Position numbers and translations under genes: made by a program. 64,000 bases of DNA from Dysgonomonas mossii (lineage in GTDB: Bacteria; Bacteroidota; Bacteroidia; Bacteroidales; Dysgonomonadaceae). Below are positions 45,905-54,320 of this stretch, piece after piece. The notes beneath the pieces were generated by a model. The model saw only the letters and a program-made list of their open reading frames with translations. It searched no databases and had not been told where the DNA came from. Within the stretch, counting starts at the first letter, position 1. Every line of letters starts with the position of its first letter. The stretch is from NCBI RefSeq assembly GCF_004569505.1, contig NZ_SPPK01000002.1, positions 744,001-808,000 of the forward strand, in the 5' to 3' direction.

Positions 45905-46147
45905 TTAGAGTCTGTTTAAACTTTATTCAATAATAATTTTATAGTCGATATTTTGATGATCTGTTCGGCTGCATTTAAGGATGTTTCATTATTTTTACAT
46001 AAGCTTCTGTCATTATCAAACCAGGTAACAGTTTGTTCTATTACCTGATGTTATTTGATTGGTCTGAAACCACCTTTGAATATTGTTTTAAGTATCCGAC
46101 AAACAGATTGTTTTATAACAATTCAATGAAATTTAAACAGACTCTTA
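45905..46147 (-). mobile_element. Internally deleted IS5-type element (left remnant)
   Basis: The ends are GAGTCTGTTTAAA (from 45908) and its inverted match (to 46144), and TTA flanks both (45905-45907 and 46145-46147), as expected for the 3-base TNA target duplication of the IS1031/IS427-like IS5 groups. Inside, the minus strand encodes 41 residues ending at a stop inside the end repeat (45916-46041): IEQTVTWFDNDRSLC, then KIISTI-like and LLLNKV. These match the last part of an IS5 transposase, with the glutamate of the DDE set. Most of the transposase is missing, so this copy kept both ends and lost its middle. The 46041-46144 part has no readable frame. Confidence 0.75.
45916..46041 (-). 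pseudogene. IS5-family transposase, C-terminal fragment
   Basis: A 41-codon open stretch translating to IEQTVTWFDNDRSLCKNNET followed by SLNAAEQIIKISTIKLLLNK and V. IERTFSWF-type sequence with the catalytic Glu, and a tail ending in KLLLNK, is characteristic of IS5-family transposases. The start and the first two catalytic aspartates are gone. Confidence 0.75.
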
Positions 46148-46178
46148 GTCCTTAATTTATATTTCCTATTTCATCTGC

Positions 46179-46547
46179 TTATTGTGCTGAATGAAGTCCT
46201 AACTTATTTCCTTCTGTATCCATAAACAGTGCAAAAAATCCCATTTCAGGACTGATTAGGGTTTTCTCTACAATGATTTGCCCCCCATTTTTGCTTACCT
46301 TTTCAAGCATTGGTTGTAGGTCATTTCCTGCATTCAAGTAAAGAACCGCTCCATCACTTGTCGGTTTGTAATCGATGCCTTTAACTAAAACTACATTTAT
46401 GGTTTCCCCGTCACTCGGCAAAACCCCCATTTGTGTTCCGTCCATATCGACTTCTTCGATCGTAATGCCTAAGATCGTTTGATAAAAATGAACTGCTCTT
46501 GAGAAGTCTGTTGTTGGAATTTCTACTATTGAAATTAAATTACGCAT
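46179..46547 (-). CDS. VOC-family (glyoxalase-like) protein
   Basis: 122 residues. A vicinal-oxygen-chelate fold with two beta-alpha-beta-beta-beta modules: VEIPTTDFSRAVHFYQTILG at the start and DGAVLYLN, GFFALFMDTEGNKLGLHS at the end. Members include glyoxalases, dioxygenases and antibiotic-binding proteins; this one has the small single-domain form common with AraC-type regulators. It lies 96 bases downstream of an AraC gene, and the pair is bracketed by IS remnants, so acquisition as a unit is likely. Confidence 0.9.
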   Translation of the reverse strand: MRNLISIVEIPTTDFSRAVHFYQTILGITIEEVDMDGTQMGVLPSDGETINVVLVKGIDYKPTSDGAVLYLNAGNDLQPMLEKVSKNGGQIIVEKTLISPEMGFFALFMDTEGNKLGLHSAQ

Positions 46548-46643
46548 AATTTTTTATCTTTTGTTATTTTTATAAATTAGATTGATTAGAAATTGCAAAG
46601 ATAAAATACTGTTAATCTTCAAAATTGTAAAAATGCGACAGCC

Positions 46644-47465
46644 TTAACCTTTTTTGTAGAAAAGGGATGACAGCACATTTTGTCTGTCTTCTAAAAACTC
46701 CTTAGGATTGGTTCCTGTAAATTCTTTAAAATCTTTGATAAAGTGCGCCTGGTCGTAATATTCGTTTTCGTAAGCGATTTGAGTGAGTGTTTCGGTTTTA
46801 TGGCTGAGTAACATCTTCAGAGCCGTTTGCAGCCGGATTACTTTTCCTAATTGTTTGGGGCTGATTCCGATTTGCTTCATGAAATTTCTTTCCAATTGTC
46901 TGCGCTTGGATAAATTTTCTTTGAGGATTGTACTAATCGATGAATTTCCATTTGTTAAGAAAAGTGTATCAACAGTTGATTTTACAATATTGTCGATTGT
47001 GGCTTTCTCGTTGATCTTGTTCAATAAAAAAGTTTCGACAATCTTAATTCTTTGTTGCGTGTCGGTTGCGTGAATGATGTTTTGTTCCAACTCGTTTGCT
47101 TTTGTTACTTCAAAAAGCTCAGTAATCGGGGTTTCCTTATTTGCAAGATCTTTGATAGACGTTTTTACAAAATTTGCAAAACCGTAAGGATAGAAACGAA
47201 CCGCAAAAGTATTTACATAGCCTGTTGGTTGAATGTAAAAAGGGTCTATGATCTGACCAAGAACCATTGCACGAGGTTGGAGTATAAATTCACATTCGGA
47301 AGTAAAACGTCTAATATCGTCTCCGAGAATAAAAGCCATTTCCAAACAGCCATCGGGTACAATTCGTTGTTTCTCTGCGTTGTTTTCGGCAGGAACTTCC
47401 AACGTCCAGTAACATTTAACTAATGATTTAAGGACACTGCTTGGTTCAAATGTTTCGTACTGCAT
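46644..47465 (-). CDS. AraC-family regulator (DUF6597-type N-terminus)
   Basis: 273 residues. The N-terminal domain (about 1-125, VLKSLVKCYWTLEVP and RIVPDGCLEMAF) is the sensor found in this AraC subgroup; the HTH region (about 165-265) has ISTILKENLSKRRQLERNF and the second unit ETLTQIAYENEYYDQAHFIK, then DFKEFTGTNPKEFL. It is complete. It precedes the VOC gene on the same strand and likely controls it. Its start codon is 10 bases from the end of the right IS remnant (47475). Confidence 0.9.
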   Translation of the reverse strand: MQYETFEPSSVLKSLVKCYWTLEVPAENNAEKQRIVPDGCLEMAFILGDDIRRFTSECEFILQPRAMVLGQIIDPFYIQPTGYVNTFAVRFYPYGFANFVKTSIKDLANKETPITELFEVTKANELEQNIIHATDTQQRIKIVETFLLNKINEKATIDNIVKSTVDTLFLTNGNSSISTILKENLSKRRQLERNFMKQIGISPKQLGKVIRLQTALKMLLSHKTETLTQIAYENEYYDQAHFIKDFKEFTGTNPKEFLEDRQNVLSSLFYKKG

Positions 47466-47470
47466 TTTTG

Positions 47471-47922
47471 CTAAGAGTCTGTTTAAATTTCAATGAATTA
47501 TTGTAAAAATAAGTTTTTTATCATATTTATCGTTTGAATTGGTTATGAGTAAGATTTATCCAACCGACATAACCGATAACCAATCACAATATATTGAAAA
47601 AAGTTTATTAAGGAAAGAGCGTAAACGAAAACATGATGTAAAAGAGATATTTAATAATGTTTTCTAGTTGGTAGAAACAAGCTATTAATGACAAATATAA
47701 CCTAAAGACTATTCTAAATGAGAACCGGTGTATTATTATTTTCTCAAATGGTCATTCTATGAGGCGTTTGGTCTATTACTGGGTGAATTGTGAGAATCTG
47801 TCAGATTTAGGCGTAAGCAAAACAGGGAAGCCAGTTTAGGTATACTGGATAGTCAAGGTGTCAAGTGAGGGAATAATAAGGCTGTCAATAATTATATTTG
47901 TTTTAAATATGAAGTTTTATAA
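47471..47922 (+). mobile_element. IS5-type element, decayed right remnant
   Basis: Starts with the same end repeat (GAGTCTGTTTAAATTTCA from 47475, preceded by TAA) as the left remnant, followed by a transposase pseudogene. The right end of this copy was not found before the MscS gene at 48021, so the 3' part has been lost. The end repeat matches the copy at 46119-46144 over about 25 positions with one difference, but in opposite orientation, so both 5' ends face the VOC-AraC cassette. Confidence 0.75.
47545..47922 (+). pseudogene. IS5-family transposase pseudogene, N-terminal part
   Basis: A single frame from the ATG at 47545 reads MSKIYPTDITDNQSQYIEKS, then LLRKERKRKHDVKEIFNNVF, a stop at 47665, and on to PVYYYFLKWSFYEAFGLLLG, ASLGILDSQGVK (first catalytic Asp) and GNNKAVNN. 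This is the DUF4096 plus DDE start of an IS5 transposase. About eight stop codons interrupt it but no frameshift is needed. Most stops can be reached by a single C-to-T or G-to-A change from CAA, TGG or CGA. The catalytic core beyond residue 120 is absent. Confidence 0.8.
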
Positions 47923-48020
47923 CATTTAAGAGAAAATAGTTTTAGAAGAAGTCAAATTATTTCATATATTTATGTGTTTTGAAGTATGAAGATTGAATTT
48001 AATACAAATAAGGTAATAAA

Positions 48021-49325
48021 ATGATAGAAATGGATTCAAAGGAGATACAAACTGAAGCAGGTTCGATAACCAAAACTATTGCTCTATGGATACAAGACTT
48101 TTTGATAGGATTGGGCGTTCCCGAACAAGGGATAATATATACCAAACTGATTGTGTTATTTGCATTAGTTGTAATAATAGTATTGTGCTTGCAATACTTA
48201 TTAAGGAGGATATTGCTTTTTGTTTTTCATAGAGCGGTTAATATAACAAAACTATCTTTTATTAATTATACAATAGAAAACAGGTTGCCGCATTATCTTG
48301 CACTGATAGGCCCTTATTCTTTTGTAAGAGGAACGATTCCCGTGATATTCTATGATTTCCATACAATGATTACTCCGATGCTTAAAGCTACGGATGTATA
48401 TATGGTATTCATGGTTATCTGGATTATAATGTCAATTGTTCGGTCATTTGGTGGTGTTTTGCAAGAAAAGCCTGCTTTCCAGAACAAACCTATGAAAAGT
48501 TATTTCCAGGTTGTTCAAATTGTATTGTTTATTTTTGGAGCCGTTGTTATCTACTCTATCCTCACAGGCAAGTCGGCTACTACATTTTTTGCTGCGATGG
48601 GAGCGGCTTCTGCTATTCTGATGTTATTATTCCAAGATTCAATAAAGGGATTTGCCGGGAGTATTCAGGTTACAACAAATAATATGGTTCAAATCGGTGA
48701 TTGGATTACGATGAACAAATATGGTGCAGATGGCAATGTAGAAGAGATAAATCTTACAACCGTTAAAATCAGAAATTTTGATAAAACAATAACAACGGTA
48801 CCTACTTATGCCTTGATTTCCGATTCGTTCCAAAACTGGAGAGGAATGCAGGATTCGGGAGGAAGACGTTTTCGTAGAGCACTGAACATAAAACATAATA
48901 CAATACGATTTCTAACCGATGATGAGCTGGAGAAGTATAAAGAGATTGATGGGCTAAAAGAATATATCACAGCTAAACAAAAGGAATTTTCGAAGATGCC
49001 TAAGCGAGAGGGCTTATTATCAAATATGTATCGGATAACAAATAGTGACTTGTTTCTTCAGTATGGGATATATTATTTACGCAACCATCCGAGGATTGAT
49101 AAGAACCTCACTTTGCTGGTAAGACAATTGCCTCCGGGACCTCAAGGGTTGCCAATAGAACTATATACCTTTACTAATACCACCGTATGGGCCGAATATG
49201 AACTTATATTATCTGAAATAGTAAATCACTTTATTGGCATTGTCAAATATTTTGATCTCACAATATTTGAAGAATCTTCCGGAAGTGATATTTTTGATGT
49301 ATATATCAAGGAAAATGTAAAATAG
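48021..49325 (+). CDS. MscS-family mechanosensitive channel (YbdG-like)
   Basis: 434 residues. Four or five membrane helices occupy about 45-230; the pore-lining helix and the start of the beta domain show GAASAILMLLFQDSIKGF and GDWITMNKYGADGNVEEINL. The cytosolic part, with VPTYALISDSFQNWRGM and a long C-terminus, fits the larger YbdG-like group (MscM) rather than the short MscS. It should open under membrane tension to release solutes in osmotic downshock. The N-terminal 40 residues are a polar tail. The gene stands alone with a strong terminator at 49352. Confidence 0.9.
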   Translation: MIEMDSKEIQTEAGSITKTIALWIQDFLIGLGVPEQGIIYTKLIVLFALVVIIVLCLQYLLRRILLFVFHRAVNITKLSFINYTIENRLPHYLALIGPYSFVRGTIPVIFYDFHTMITPMLKATDVYMVFMVIWIIMSIVRSFGGVLQEKPAFQNKPMKSYFQVVQIVLFIFGAVVIYSILTGKSATTFFAAMGAASAILMLLFQDSIKGFAGSIQVTTNNMVQIGDWITMNKYGADGNVEEINLTTVKIRNFDKTITTVPTYALISDSFQNWRGMQDSGGRRFRRALNIKHNTIRFLTDDELEKYKEIDGLKEYITAKQKEFSKMPKREGLLSNMYRITNSDLFLQYGIYYLRNHPRIDKNLTLLVRQLPPGPQGLPIELYTFTNTTVWAEYELILSEIVNHFIGIVKYFDLTIFEESSGSDIFDVYIKENVK

Positions 49326-49351
49326 TAAATTTTGTATTCTCTTACTGGGAG

Positions 49352-49391
49352 TGCCTTTTCGTAAATTATAATAGCGAAAAGGCATTTTTTT
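49352..49391 (+). terminator. Terminator of the MscS gene
   Basis: Perfect 10-bp stem TGCCTTTTCG/CGAAAAGGCA (49352-49361, 49375-49384) and a long T run. Confidence 0.92.
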
Positions 49392-49462
49392 TGTAAATGA
49401 ATGTTATTTATTTTTTAAAAAACGTTAATATTGTAAATTAATTTGGTCGCATTGTGCGCTTA

Positions 49463-49486
49463 TAATAAGTGTGCTTATTACTTTTG
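49463..49486 (+). promoter_or_regulatory. marR-RND promoter with overlapping palindromic operator
   Basis: TAATAAG-TGTG-CTTATTA (49463-49480) is an exact 7-base inverted repeat around four bases. Its right end overlaps the -7 box TACTTTTG (49479-49486). TTG at 49452 may be the -33 element (24-base spacing, long). MarR proteins bind inverted repeats of this size, so this is the likely site of self-repression of the operon, 24 bases before the marR start. Confidence 0.6.
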
Positions 49487-49509
49487 TCCCGAAATATAAA
49501 AACTATTGA

Positions 49510-49983
49510 ATGGTGGGAAATTGTAATAAGTTAGAAGATTCCAATGATGATATAGGTTATTTAATTTGGAAAGTTTCTAAATATTGGCAGAGAGGGAAGC
49601 TCCGTCTGTTAGGTGAATTTGGTCTAACAGGGTCACAATTGGAGTTGCTTGGAGCGATCTATCATATGTCGAGAGAAAATACTGAAGCTACACAAATTAT
49701 TCTGTCGCAAGAGACAGGTATTGATCCTATGACTACTTCTACTATATTAAGAAATCTTCAAAAGAAAGGCCTTATAAGTAGGAGGGAAAGTGCAACAGAT
49801 ACTAGAGCCCGAATTGTGGAAGTGACCAAATCAGGCTCGGAACTCTTCGAAAGAGCTATTGCTAAAGTAAGGGAAGGGCAAAGCTTATTATTTGAGAATA
49901 TTGATTGTGAAGCACTGAAAACTCAATTACAGATTCTTTTACAAGAAATAGAACGATTTAATAAAGTAACAACAGGTAATTAA
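49510..49983 (+). CDS. MarR-family transcriptional regulator
   Basis: 157 residues. The winged helix (about 45-115) reads LTGSQLELLGAIYHMS, MTTSTILRNLQKKGLISRRES and TRARIVEVTKSG, the wing that touches DNA. It should act as a dimer that represses the RND efflux genes just downstream (13-base gap to the periplasmic adaptor gene) until a small ligand binds. The palindrome at 49463 is a good operator candidate. The GTG-like context and lack of a clear ribosome site are usual for the phylum; the ATG at 49510 is the first in frame. Confidence 0.92.
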   Translation: MVGNCNKLEDSNDDIGYLIWKVSKYWQRGKLRLLGEFGLTGSQLELLGAIYHMSRENTEATQIILSQETGIDPMTTSTILRNLQKKGLISRRESATDTRARIVEVTKSGSELFERAIAKVREGQSLLFENIDCEALKTQLQILLQEIERFNKVTTGN

Positions 49984-49996
49984 ATATTGATTAGGT

Positions 49997-51115
49997 ATGA
50001 ATTTAAGACAGATTGTTTTTGGAGCAATGGCTCTAATGGTTATAACATCATCTTGTGGTGGAGGAGCCAATCCTTTTGCGCAGACTAATACGGCACCGCA
50101 AGAATATAAAACAGCCGTGCTAAGTGAAGAAAGTGTAGAGCTGGAGTCTGTATATCCGGTTACTATCAAAGGCCAGGAAGATATTGAGATCAGACCGCGT
50201 ATAGATGGATTTATTGATGCTATTTATATAGACGAGGGGTCTGTAGTAAGAAAAGGGCAAGCATTGTTTAAGATTAACTCGCCTTCAGCTATCCAGGCTG
50301 TAACAACAGCGAAGGCTGCAGTTGCCAGTGCCGAAGCTCAGTTGCAAACAGCGAAACTGAATGTAGACAGAATTAAACCATTGGCAGACAAAGGTATTGT
50401 TAGTACAACACAGTTGGCAACTTATCAAAATGCATACAATGTGGCTCTGGCAACAAAGAACCAGGCTGAGGCTACTTTGGCAAATGCTAATGCAACATTA
50501 GGCTGGACAAATGTGACAAGCCCTGTTGATGGAGTTGTTGGAACCATCGCCTTTCGTCAAGGAAGCTTGGTTAATAACTCAAATGTTTTAACTACAGTTT
50601 CGAGCATAGGAAGTGTGTTTGCTTATTTCTCATTGAATGAAAAAGATCTTGTTTCCTTGTTAGCTAACTTGCCGGGAAAAAATCAGGCTGAAAAGATAAA
50701 AAATCTGCCTAAGGTATCGCTGAGAATGGCTGATGGAACAATGTATCCGGAAAAAGGAGTTATTAAAACGATATCAGGTCAGGTGAATGTAACTACCGGC
50801 TCTGTAAACTTAAGAGCTGAATTTACTAATTCTGAAGGTCTTTTGCGTAGTGGTTTCAGCGGAAATCTTTTGATTCCTAAACACATTGAAAAGGCTCTTG
50901 TTATACCGCAGGCAGCTACATTGACCAAACAAAATAAATTGCTCATCTATAAAGTTGTTAGTGATTCTATAGCTGTTCAAACTCTTATAGATGTTGCTGC
51001 TACGCCTGATGGCAAAAGATACGTTGTTACAAACGGACTTGCGCCTAACGACCGAGTTGTAGTAGACGGTATTGCAACATTGTCTGACAGTGCTAGAATT
51101 ATTGTCAAGAAATAG
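49997..51115 (+). CDS. RND efflux periplasmic adaptor (membrane fusion) lipoprotein
   Basis: 372 residues. Lipoprotein signal with Cys near residue 20 (MALMVITSSCGGG). The AcrA-like adaptor has a lipoyl half (RPRIDGFIDAIYIDEGSVVRKG), a coiled-coil hairpin (about 95-165, with AKAAVASAEAQLQTAKLNV), the other lipoyl half (TSPVDGVVG), a beta barrel and a membrane-proximal domain. It links the inner-membrane pump to the outer-membrane channel. It is the second gene of the marR-RND operon, with 13 bases to marR and 32 to the pump gene. Confidence 0.95.
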   Translation: MNLRQIVFGAMALMVITSSCGGGANPFAQTNTAPQEYKTAVLSEESVELESVYPVTIKGQEDIEIRPRIDGFIDAIYIDEGSVVRKGQALFKINSPSAIQAVTTAKAAVASAEAQLQTAKLNVDRIKPLADKGIVSTTQLATYQNAYNVALATKNQAEATLANANATLGWTNVTSPVDGVVGTIAFRQGSLVNNSNVLTTVSSIGSVFAYFSLNEKDLVSLLANLPGKNQAEKIKNLPKVSLRMADGTMYPEKGVIKTISGQVNVTTGSVNLRAEFTNSEGLLRSGFSGNLLIPKHIEKALVIPQAATLTKQNKLLIYKVVSDSIAVQTLIDVAATPDGKRYVVTNGLAPNDRVVVDGIATLSDSARIIVKK

Positions 51116-51147
51116 ATAATTTATTTAATAAATAAAATAAGGAAATA

Positions 51148-54100
51148 ATGTTAAAGACATTTATAGAAAGACCTGTGCTTTCTACTGTTATTTCTGTCAT
51201 CATTGTAGTATTAGGTATTATTGGGTTGGCAACGTTGCCAATAGAACAATATCCGGATATTGCACCTCCGACAGTACAGGTTCAGGCTACCTATCCGGGT
51301 GCAAATGCGGATGTGGTATTGAATAGTGTGGTTATTCCCCTCGAAGAACAGATAAACGGTGTGGAAGGGATGACATATATGACATCGTCAGCCAGTAATG
51401 GTACGGCTACCATTAAGATACTCTTTAAGCAAGGAGTTAATCCGGACATTGCATCTGTAAACGTACAAAATCTAGCTGCACGTGCTACACCGTTGCTTCC
51501 GCAAGAGGTGACTCAGCTAGGGGTAATTGTATCAAAACAGCAGAATAGTACACTATTAGGTTTGACTTTGAGTACAAATAACCCTGATTATGATGGTCAA
51601 TTCCTTCAGAATTATGCTAACATTAATATCTTACCTCAGATAAAGCGTGTATATGGTGTTGGTAATGCCAGTGTGTTTGGCGCAAGGGACTACTCGATGC
51701 GTGTTTGGTTAAAGCCTGACGTAATGGCTGCATATAAGATTTCTATACAAGAGGTTTCAGCAGCATTAGTAGATCAAAATATAGAAGCAGCACCGGGTGA
51801 ATTGGGGCAAAATAGTGATCAGTCGTTCCAATATACCATGAGATATACAGGAAAGCTAAAAACCGAAGAAGAATTTGGTAATATCATACTACGCTCTCAA
51901 GACGGACAAATTTTGAGATTGAAGGATATCGCTAAAGTTGAGCTGGGTTCGTTGAGCTATAGCGTTGTTTCAGAAACAGACAAAAATCAGTCTGTATTTA
52001 TAATGATCAACCAGACTGCAGGATCAAATGCACAGGAGGTTATTAAGAATGTTAAGGCTGTACTGAATGATGCAGAAAAAACATTGCCTTCGGGAGTTAA
52101 GATCAATTATATAATGGACTCCAGTGAGTTCTTGGATGCATCTATAGAGAAAGTAATCCATACGTTGATTGAAGCCTTTATATTGGTGTTTATAGTCGTG
52201 TTTGTATTCTTACAGGATATAAGATCTACTCTTATTCCGGCTATAGCTGTTCCTGTTGCCATTATCGGTACATTCTTTTTCTTACAGGTGTTTGGGTTCT
52301 CTATAAATCTATTGACACTGTTTGCTCTCGTGTTGGCTATCGGTATTGTGGTCGATGATGCCATTGTCGTCGTCGAGGCGGTACATGCGCAGCTCGATGC
52401 CGGAGAAAAAGATCCGAAAGTAGCTACGATCACTGCCTTGAAAGAAATTGCACCTGCGATTATATCCATTACACTTGTAATGTCGGCGGTGTTTATTCCG
52501 GTCAGCTTTATTGGAGGGACTTCAGGTATATTCTTTAAGCAGTTCGGGTTAACCCTTTCTATTGCAATTCTTATTTCGGCGATCAATGCATTGACGTTAA
52601 GTCCTGCTTTGTGTGCTCTCTTTTTGAAGCCACATGATGAGGAGCATAAGAGCAAAAGTTTCATCCAGCGCTTCTATTATTACTTTAATATGACTTTCAA
52701 CAGTGCGACTCAAAAGTACAAGAAGAGTCTTCACTTCCTTGGAAGAAAAGGACATCGTTGGATTACAGTAGCTATAATCATCGTATCGTCAGTTGTTTTA
52801 TTCGGATTGATGAAGCTGTTACCTACAGGTTTTGTGCCTAATGAGGATAGTGGTGGTGTTCTTGCCTTTGTAACATTACCTCCGGGATCTTCTTTAGAGA
52901 GAACAGATTCTGTTGTTAGCGAGGTTGTTAAAATAGCTCATGATATAGAAGGTGTAAAGAGTGTTACAAACATTACAGGGGTTAACTTTATGGCTGGTAT
53001 GAACAGTTCTTACGGTACCCTAGTAGTGAAAATGGAACCTTGGAATGATCGTAAATTGTCAACAAACGAAGTGTCTGCAATCCTAAAAGAAAAGACAAGC
53101 AAGATAAAGGGTGCTACTTTCTTTTTTGTGGCCACTCCAACCCTTCAAGGTTTTGGTTTGGGAGCAGGCGTTGAAATGCAATTGCAAGACCGTACGGGAG
53201 GTGATATCAACAAATTTAATGATGTTGCTCAAAATATCCTTCAAAAACTGCGGGCTAGAAATGATGTTGTCCTCATGGCCATGACTAACTTTAACCCTGC
53301 TTTCCCTCAGAAAGAGATATCCGCCGATTTGCCAAAGATAAAAGCAGCCGGTCTTACTCTTAGTGAAGTAATGGGATCATTGCAAGCTTATGTAGGAAGT
53401 TCATATGCTTCAACGTTCAACTTGTATGGAAAACAATTTAGGGTGGTACTGCAAGCATCTCCTGAATATAGAAGAAAATGGGATGATTTGAGTGGTTTGT
53501 TTGTGAAGACAAAATCCGGAGAGATGGCTCCAATTACAGAATTTCTTCATGTAGAAGATATTGTTGCTCCTCCAACATTGAGCCGATTCAATATGTATTC
53601 ATCTATCGACTTGACCGTTATACCTAACCTAATTGATGGAAAGAGTACCGGTGACGTATTACGTCTATTGGAAGAATGGTCTCAAGATAAAACTATTTTC
53701 CCTGATGGATATACTTTCGAATATTCAGGTATGACTCGAGAGGAGGCTGGTAGTGGAAGCCAAACAATATTAATATTTGGCATTTGTTTGATATTCGTTT
53801 ATTTATTGCTGTCTGCCTTGTACGAAAGTTACATTATACCATTGGCCGTGTTATTCTCTTTGCCGGTGGGTCTTGCCGGAGTATTTATATTCTTGATGAT
53901 ATTCGGTCTTTCGCGAGGAATTGTAAATAACATATACGTCCAAATATCGATGATTATGTTAATCGGGTTGCTGGCAAAGAATGCTATCCTTATTGTGGAA
54001 TATGCATTACAGCGACGTCAGCAAGGTATGAGTATTGTGGAAGCTGCCGTAAACGGAGCTGTAGCACGTCTTCGCCCGATCTTGATGACTTCCTTTGCTT

Positions 54101-54318
54101 TCATTGCAGGTATATTACCACTGATGTTTGCATCAGGAGCAGGAGCTATCGGTAACAGATCGATCGGTATTAGTGCTGTAGGGGGTATGTTTATTGGGAC
54201 TATGCTTGGGGTACTGGTTATTCCTTCCCTATATATTATATTCCAGACAATACAGGATAAGATAAGTAAATCGGGTATGATTAACTCTAATGATGAGTTT
54301 ATTAATAAAAACCAATAA
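51148..54318 (+). CDS. RND efflux pump (AcrB/HAE1-type permease)
   Basis: 1056 residues, twelve membrane helices in two repeats with two large periplasmic loops each. The opening FIERPVLSTVISVIIVVLG and the fourth-helix acidic pair in GIVVDDAIVVVEAVHAQL (near residue 405) are the proton-relay signature of the hydrophobe-amphiphile-exporting group (AcrB), not the metal-exporting CzcA group. The second half ends RLRPILMTSFAFIAGILPL. It works as a homotrimer with the adaptor and the outer-membrane factor in the same operon. Substrates (drugs, bile acids, detergents) are not readable. It is intact and of normal length. Confidence 0.96.
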   Translation: MLKTFIERPVLSTVISVIIVVLGIIGLATLPIEQYPDIAPPTVQVQATYPGANADVVLNSVVIPLEEQINGVEGMTYMTSSASNGTATIKILFKQGVNPDIASVNVQNLAARATPLLPQEVTQLGVIVSKQQNSTLLGLTLSTNNPDYDGQFLQNYANINILPQIKRVYGVGNASVFGARDYSMRVWLKPDVMAAYKISIQEVSAALVDQNIEAAPGELGQNSDQSFQYTMRYTGKLKTEEEFGNIILRSQDGQILRLKDIAKVELGSLSYSVVSETDKNQSVFIMINQTAGSNAQEVIKNVKAVLNDAEKTLPSGVKINYIMDSSEFLDASIEKVIHTLIEAFILVFIVVFVFLQDIRSTLIPAIAVPVAIIGTFFFLQVFGFSINLLTLFALVLAIGIVVDDAIVVVEAVHAQLDAGEKDPKVATITALKEIAPAIISITLVMSAVFIPVSFIGGTSGIFFKQFGLTLSIAILISAINALTLSPALCALFLKPHDEEHKSKSFIQRFYYYFNMTFNSATQKYKKSLHFLGRKGHRWITVAIIIVSSVVLFGLMKLLPTGFVPNEDSGGVLAFVTLPPGSSLERTDSVVSEVVKIAHDIEGVKSVTNITGVNFMAGMNSSYGTLVVKMEPWNDRKLSTNEVSAILKEKTSKIKGATFFFVATPTLQGFGLGAGVEMQLQDRTGGDINKFNDVAQNILQKLRARNDVVLMAMTNFNPAFPQKEISADLPKIKAAGLTLSEVMGSLQAYVGSSYASTFNLYGKQFRVVLQASPEYRRKWDDLSGLFVKTKSGEMAPITEFLHVEDIVAPPTLSRFNMYSSIDLTVIPNLIDGKSTGDVLRLLEEWSQDKTIFPDGYTFEYSGMTREEAGSGSQTILIFGICLIFVYLLLSALYESYIIPLAVLFSLPVGLAGVFIFLMIFGLSRGIVNNIYVQISMIMLIGLLAKNAILIVEYALQRRQQGMSIVEAAVNGAVARLRPILMTSFAFIAGILPLMFASGAGAIGNRSIGISAVGGMFIGTMLGVLVIPSLYIIFQTIQDKISKSGMINSNDEFINKNQ

Positions 54319-54320
54319 CA

